NCBI GenBank assembly: GCA_002503595.1
Contig: DASC01000164.1
Location: forward strand, 1 to 8,841
Length of the DNA: 8,841 bases
DNA from: Candidatus Methanogaster sp. UBA203
Lineage (GTDB): Archaea > Halobacteriota > Methanosarcinia > Methanosarcinales > Methanogasteraceae
Reading direction: 5' to 3'
The notes beneath the pieces were generated by a model, which worked only from the letters and a program-made list of their open reading frames with translations, did no database searches and had not been told where the DNA came from. Of this stretch, positions 5,955 through 8,841 are shown piece by piece. Numbering within the stretch: position 1 is the first letter of the stretch; the number at the start of each line of letters is the position of its first letter. Both the position numbers and the translations under genes were made by a program.

Positions 5955-6742
5955 ATGTAGAGATCGTTGAACTGGATGACCGCAAAGCAAAGTTCGTGCT
6001 TTCCGGTGTGACATACGCGTTTGCGAACAGTTTGAGGCGCGGCATGCTCGCAGAGATCCCGACGCTTGCAATCGATTATGTGAACATCTACGACAACACG
6101 TCGGTGCTCTTCGATGAACAACTCGCACTCCGTCTTGGATTGATTCCGCTCAAAACCGACCTTGGTTTGTATGTGCTCCCCTCTGAATGCGAATGCGGTG
6201 GAGAGGGATGCCCTCAATGTCAGGTTTCGCTTACGCTGTCTGTAGAGGGTCCGACGATGGCATATTCTACAGAACTGGTCTCTGCTGACCCATCGGTCAT
6301 GGCGGCAGAGGCAGTGCCGATTGTCAAACTGGCAGAAGGGCAAAGGATCTCGCTCGAAGCGATTGCACGGCTCGGCACAGGGCACGACCATGCGAAATGG
6401 CAGGCAGGGATTGCGTGCGGATACAAGAATGTGCCGCGCATCACCGTATTAGAGGAGTGCGATGCCTGCGGGATGTGTGTGGATGCATGTCCGCGCAACG
6501 TGCTCGTGATCGAGGATGAGATCGTGAAAGTGGTCGATGAACGCGCATGTTCGCTCTGCAGGTTATGCGAGGACGTCTGCGAACTCGACTGGATCAAGGT
6601 TGAGACATATCCAGACTCCGTCATATTTACAGCTGAGAGCGACGGTTCGATGTCGGTCACCGAACTGATTATAAGGTCTGCTGATAACATCAAAGAGAGG
6701 GCAACGGCACTGGACGAATACCTCGGCATCATCGATGCCTGA
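5951..6742 (+). CDS. rpoD: DNA-directed RNA polymerase subunit D with two 4Fe-4S motifs
   Basis: Subunit D (Rpo3, the Rpb3/alpha homologue) pairs with subunit L to start polymerase assembly. The 263-residue product has the dimerisation domain at the N-terminus, with FANSLRRGMLAEIPTLAI at 24-41 and LALRLGLIPL at 58-67. Cys80, Cys82, Cys87 and Cys90 form a loop matching the zinc site of yeast Rpb3. An inserted ferredoxin-like domain has two complete CxxCxxCxxxC motifs: Cys170/173/176/180 and Cys200/203/206/210. Both should bind 4Fe-4S clusters, as shown for Methanosarcina RpoD; organisms in air-exposed lineages often lose them. The ATG at 5951 overlaps the L19e stop by four bases and has only a weak ribosome binding site, so translation is probably coupled. 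The usual upstream neighbours S13, S4 and S11 are absent. Confidence 0.97.
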   Translation: MNVEIVELDDRKAKFVLSGVTYAFANSLRRGMLAEIPTLAIDYVNIYDNTSVLFDEQLALRLGLIPLKTDLGLYVLPSECECGGEGCPQCQVSLTLSVEGPTMAYSTELVSADPSVMAAEAVPIVKLAEGQRISLEAIARLGTGHDHAKWQAGIACGYKNVPRITVLEECDACGMCVDACPRNVLVIEDEIVKVVDERACSLCRLCEDVCELDWIKVETYPDSVIFTAESDGSMSVTELIIRSADNIKERATALDEYLGIIDA

Positions 6743-6751
6743 TCCATATGT

Positions 6752-6836
6752 GCGGGGGTTGCCCAGCCAGGTCAAAGGCGCTAGGTTGAGGGCCTAGTCT
6801 CGTAGGAGTCCGTGGGTTCGAATCCCACCCCCCGCA
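6752..6836 (+). tRNA. tRNA-Leu (anticodon GAG)
   Basis: The acceptor stem 6752-6758 pairs perfectly with 6829-6835 (GCGGGGG/CCCCCGC). The anticodon stem CTAGG/CCTAG (6781-6785 and 6793-6797) encloses the loop TTGAGGG, giving anticodon GAG at 6788-6790, which reads CUC and CUU leucine codons. A long variable arm (6798-6811) with a CTC/GAG stem marks it as a type II tRNA, as expected for leucine. The T arm GTGGG-TTCGAAT-CCCAC is perfect. The discriminator base is A6836, as in other leucine tRNAs, and CCA is not encoded. No intron is seen. The gene starts only nine bases after the rpoD stop, so it is probably cotranscribed and released by RNase P. Confidence 0.97.
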
Positions 6837-6968
6837 TCACATACCAACTATTTTTGAGAGTATGGTGCGCACATACCCGAGATACGGCACGCGGAAACGC
6901 GCAATGCCGTCTATCCACTCCTCGCGTATGGGCACGGTGCAGAGGTTCTATTGATCATACTGCCTGTC
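6837..6968 (-). pseudogene. 3' remnant of a second signal peptidase gene
   Basis: Bases 6856-6968 match 7038-7150, the 3' part of the intact signal peptidase gene, at 91 of 113 positions with no insertion or deletion (constant offset of 182). Read on the minus strand the remnant gives DRQYDQ-stop-NLCTVPIREEW, then IARFRVPYLGYVRTILSK, and ends at a TGA at 6837-6839, the first base after the tRNA. The in-frame TAG at 6948-6950 stands where the intact gene has Tyr. Similarity stops at about 6969, so the catalytic Ser and His parts are gone. The differences include many protein-level changes, so this is an old duplicate or a diverged paralogue. It cannot make an active enzyme. Confidence 0.8.
6851..6855 (+). 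terminator. Possible T-tract terminator of the ribosomal operon
   Basis: A run of five T bases, inside the A/T-rich stretch AACTATTTTTGA, lies 15 bases after the tRNA 3' end. Archaeal polymerase can stop at short T tracts without a hairpin, and this is the only such tract between the operon and the convergent signal peptidase genes. Five T bases is the minimum, so the call is tentative. Confidence 0.35.
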
Positions 6969-7003
6969 AACCAGTTAACCTGCTATGTACGCCCGTTCTG
7001 GTC

Positions 7004-7588
7004 CTATGACTTGCCAGTGAGTATCTCGATCACCTTCGAGAACGCAAGACGCACATATCCTGCATACGGCACGCGGAAACGCGCAACGCCGATCACCCAC
7101 TCCTCGCGTATAGGCTCTGTGCAGAGGTTATATTGATCATACTGCCTGTTCGTTATTTCGTTGTCACCTTTCGTGATATATCCGGCGTGTGGCGCAATCG
7201 GACCGCCCTCCCACATCGGCTCGCCCGCCTCCACATAGTACATTGCGCGGTGGATGATCGGAGTTACATCGGTGCGCCCGTACTTCTGGTACAGGATCAC
7301 GTTACCATAGTCGCCGAATGATTTGTAGCCGCTGATCGCACCGTCCTCCTGTGTAACGACCCTGGTGCGCGACATGTCCTGGATAAAGACGATATCCCCT
7401 TTCTTCATGTGCGGTTCCATGCTTCCGGACTCGATCGCCCGCATCGGCGCCCATGTCCCGAATAGGATCTGGGATAGGATCGCAAACACGAGGAGGATCT
7501 TTGCAACCGATACGAGGTCGCGCAAGATCCCCGCCGACGTACTATCGCTCTGGTAAAATTCTCTTATTTGGTCGAAACGTTCAGACAT
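7004..7588 (-). CDS. Archaeal/ER-type signal peptidase I (Sec11-like)
   Basis: This membrane-bound serine protease removes signal peptides from exported proteins. From the ATG at 7588 it has 194 residues: a short N-terminal segment, one membrane helix at about 25-45, then an outward-facing catalytic domain. The nucleophile Ser56 lies in ESGSMEPHMKKGD. The second box, TPIIHRAMYY, has His113 where bacterial enzymes have lysine, which marks the archaeal/ER type. KGDN at 140-143 (Asp142) and Asp151 supply the expected acidic residues. A longer start at 7630 would add 14 residues, but a TATA-like AGTTTTATG ends 27 bases before the 7588 ATG and no ribosome binding site is seen, which fits a leaderless mRNA from 7588. 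A broken copy of its 3' end lies just downstream, and the cytochrome gene is divergent. Confidence 0.93.
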   Translation of the reverse strand: MSERFDQIREFYQSDSTSAGILRDLVSVAKILLVFAILSQILFGTWAPMRAIESGSMEPHMKKGDIVFIQDMSRTRVVTQEDGAISGYKSFGDYGNVILYQKYGRTDVTPIIHRAMYYVEAGEPMWEGGPIAPHAGYITKGDNEITNRQYDQYNLCTEPIREEWVIGVARFRVPYAGYVRLAFSKVIEILTGKS

Positions 7589-7614
7589 TAATAAAATAGC
7601 AGTCCAGCATGATA

Positions 7615-7623
7615 CATAAAACT
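7615..7623 (-). promoter_or_regulatory. TATA-like box of the signal peptidase gene
   Basis: AGTTTTATG on the minus strand, 27 bases before the ATG at 7588 and identical over nine bases to the box ahead of the aminotransferase. It lies inside the upstream extension that would be coding if translation began at 7630, which favours the shorter protein. Confidence 0.55.
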
Positions 7624-7645
7624 TATTCAATACCGATGCGCTATG

Positions 7646-7654
7646 TTAAAATAT
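7646..7654 (+). promoter_or_regulatory. TATA-like box of the multiheme cytochrome gene
   Basis: TTAAAATAT is the best TATA candidate on the plus strand in the 117-base divergent gap. It predicts transcription from about 7675, leaving a leader of around 30 bases that contains the AAGGAGG ribosome binding site at 7687-7693. The divergent promoters here are about 35 bases apart, so one regulator could act on both. Confidence 0.45.
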
Positions 7655-7705
7655 CGTGGGCGCGAATTGTAACGACATAGAGCACCAAGGAGGCATTTGT
7701 CGGCT

Positions 7706-8722
7706 ATGAAGCGCATAACATATCTGATCCTGATCATCGGCACGATTGTATGCGTGACCGCTCTTAGCGGCTGTATCCGCCATGATAATGCGTCTCAGGT
7801 GTCTCCACCAGACGGTAGTACATATCTCAACTCGACAAACATCGACTGCATCGACTGCCATGCAGTGCAATATTTCACCATAAAGGACGGGATCGGCAGA
7901 CACGCGCATCTGAACTGCACCTTCTGCCATATCCAGCACGGATACCAGCCAGACTGCCTGACATGCCATCCTGATACGCATGGCACAGGCATTCAGGGGT
8001 GCGAGATCTGCCATCCGAACCCACATGCTCCGGAGTTGCGGATCAATGATTCGCGTCTTAACAACAGTATATGCCAGCCATGCCATCTCCCGCAGTACGA
8101 TGCAATCGATAAGGGCACAGGCAGGCACTCGAAGTTAAAGTGCGATCTATGCCATGTCCAGCATGGCTACCTGCCCGCATGTGAAGACTGCCACGGACTG
8201 TTTCATGGCAGCGATGTCACAGACTGCGACGACTGCCATGATCCACATGTTCCGGAGTCGATCGAATTTGATTACAACAACAATAGCGAATGCGCACGAT
8301 GCCATCACTCAGTAATCGAAGAGACGTTTGCGAGAGCGCATACGAAACATGCCGAGTTGTCGTGTTATATGTGCCATCTGCTACATGCGGAGACGATGAT
8401 GTGCATCGACTGCCATCCCGGGCACAGCACCGGTATGAGTATGCGCGACTGCCGCAACTGCCACCGGATCGGGCATGTGCCAACCGACATCCTGTACTCA
8501 CCGGACGCCACGGAAACTACGTCCGGACTATGTGTGGACTGCCATGCAAAGCCGTTTAACACGATGTATGAGAGCAAAAGTGAGCACCGGTACATTGAAT
8601 GTGTGGACTGCCATCCCGTGCATGGCGCATTCGTCGCGTGTGAGGCGTGCCATACGATGGATCCGTCTCACGGGACTGAGTGCGGAGCGTGCCACGATTC
8701 TGCACACGACACGATCTCATAG
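7706..8722 (+). CDS. Secreted or lipid-anchored 16-heme c-type cytochrome, four tetraheme modules
   Basis: This 338-residue protein should carry electrons outside the cytoplasmic membrane. A signal peptide (MKR, then a hydrophobic stretch) ends in LSGC at 20-23, a perfect lipobox, so Cys23 may be lipid-modified. Sixteen CxxCH heme motifs begin at Cys48, 71, 84, 99, 123, 146, 159, 174, 196, 220, 233, 249, 276, 299, 312 and 326. They fall into four repeated modules of four (about 48-110, 123-185, 196-260, 276-335). Each module adds four histidines at matching places, for example 66, 78, 92, 107 in the first, so all hemes could be bis-His. No C-terminal membrane helix is seen. AAGGAGG at 7687-7693 lies 12 bases from the ATG at 7706 and 3 from an in-frame TTG at 7697, so the start is uncertain by three residues. 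I know of no named family for this exact layout. Confidence 0.95.
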   Translation: MKRITYLILIIGTIVCVTALSGCIRHDNASQVSPPDGSTYLNSTNIDCIDCHAVQYFTIKDGIGRHAHLNCTFCHIQHGYQPDCLTCHPDTHGTGIQGCEICHPNPHAPELRINDSRLNNSICQPCHLPQYDAIDKGTGRHSKLKCDLCHVQHGYLPACEDCHGLFHGSDVTDCDDCHDPHVPESIEFDYNNNSECARCHHSVIEETFARAHTKHAELSCYMCHLLHAETMMCIDCHPGHSTGMSMRDCRNCHRIGHVPTDILYSPDATETTSGLCVDCHAKPFNTMYESKSEHRYIECVDCHPVHGAFVACEACHTMDPSHGTECGACHDSAHDTIS

Positions 8723-8841
8723 ACCGAGATCACGATTTCAAGAACTTGAGACGATTGGGGGCGTAATAGCCATCAGGATTATATGGGTCTTTTCGACGCT
8801 TGCGTTATCTCGCGTTGCGGTGACCAAAACCCCGGAGACTT
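8723..8841. other. Window-edge region without a convincing gene
   Basis: After the cytochrome stop there is no gene I can support. A minus-strand frame is open from the window edge to a TGA at 8738-8740 (about 34 residues, ending AITPPIVSSS), and a plus-strand ATG at 8783 is open to the edge (about 19 residues). Either could be part of a gene that continues outside the window; both are too short to judge. Confidence 0.3.

Noticed and set aside
6951..7321. Two plus-strand frames starting MIILPV (6951 and 7133)
   Set aside because: Both are antisense to the duplicated signal peptidase end; their shared start is a by-product of that duplication.
7847..8710. Regularly spaced repeats in the cytochrome gene, as a CRISPR array
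   Set aside because: The repeats are codons for CxxCH modules in an open frame, varied in sequence and spacing. There is no constant repeat with unique spacers anywhere in the window.
8713..8731. Six-base inverted repeat GATCTC/GAGATC over the cytochrome stop, as a terminator
   Set aside because: The stem is short, it is not followed by a T tract, and archaeal termination does not depend on such hairpins. It is probably chance.

Overview
The window is archaeal. It carries ribosomal proteins found only in archaea and eukaryotes (S4e, L32e, L19e), an archaeal RNA polymerase subunit D with a ferredoxin-like domain, an archaeal/ER-type signal peptidase, TATA-like boxes about 25-30 bases ahead of likely leaderless starts, and GGAGGTGAT-type ribosome binding sites. 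A 16-heme c-type cytochrome beside these genes, and an RpoD with two intact 4Fe-4S motifs, point to an anaerobic euryarchaeon of the methanogen / anaerobic alkane-oxidiser (ANME, Syntrophoarchaeum-like) group. That placement is inference; no 16S rRNA or mcrA is present.

Layout. Bases 1-272 hold no gene but contain a 78-base imperfect inverted repeat of the 'CGCAGAG' kind. A class I aminotransferase (273-1409, minus) is transcribed away from a six-helix membrane protein of unknown function (1618-2235, plus). From about 2348 to 6742 runs a tight plus-strand operon: L24, S4e, L5, S14, S8, L6, L32e, L19e, rpoD. Neighbouring genes overlap or are at most 15 bases apart. A tRNA-Leu(GAG) follows rpoD by 9 bases. 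Next comes a broken 3' remnant of a second signal peptidase gene (minus), flush with the tRNA 3' end, and then the intact signal peptidase (7004-7588, minus). The signal peptidase is divergent from a secreted or lipid-anchored 16-heme cytochrome (7706-8722, plus). The last 119 bases hold no convincing gene.

How the parts relate. The ribosomal block is the middle of the usual archaeal spc cluster, but the usual flanks are absent: no L14 before L24, and no L18, S5, L30, L15 or SecY after L19e. rpoD, which normally follows S11, is instead joined to L19e by an ATGA overlap. The most distinctive gene is the cytochrome. Its 16 CxxCH motifs fall into four tandem tetraheme modules, and each module carries four further conserved histidines, enough for every heme iron to have two histidine ligands. 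This looks like a covalently linked chain of tetraheme units for electron transfer outside the cell membrane.
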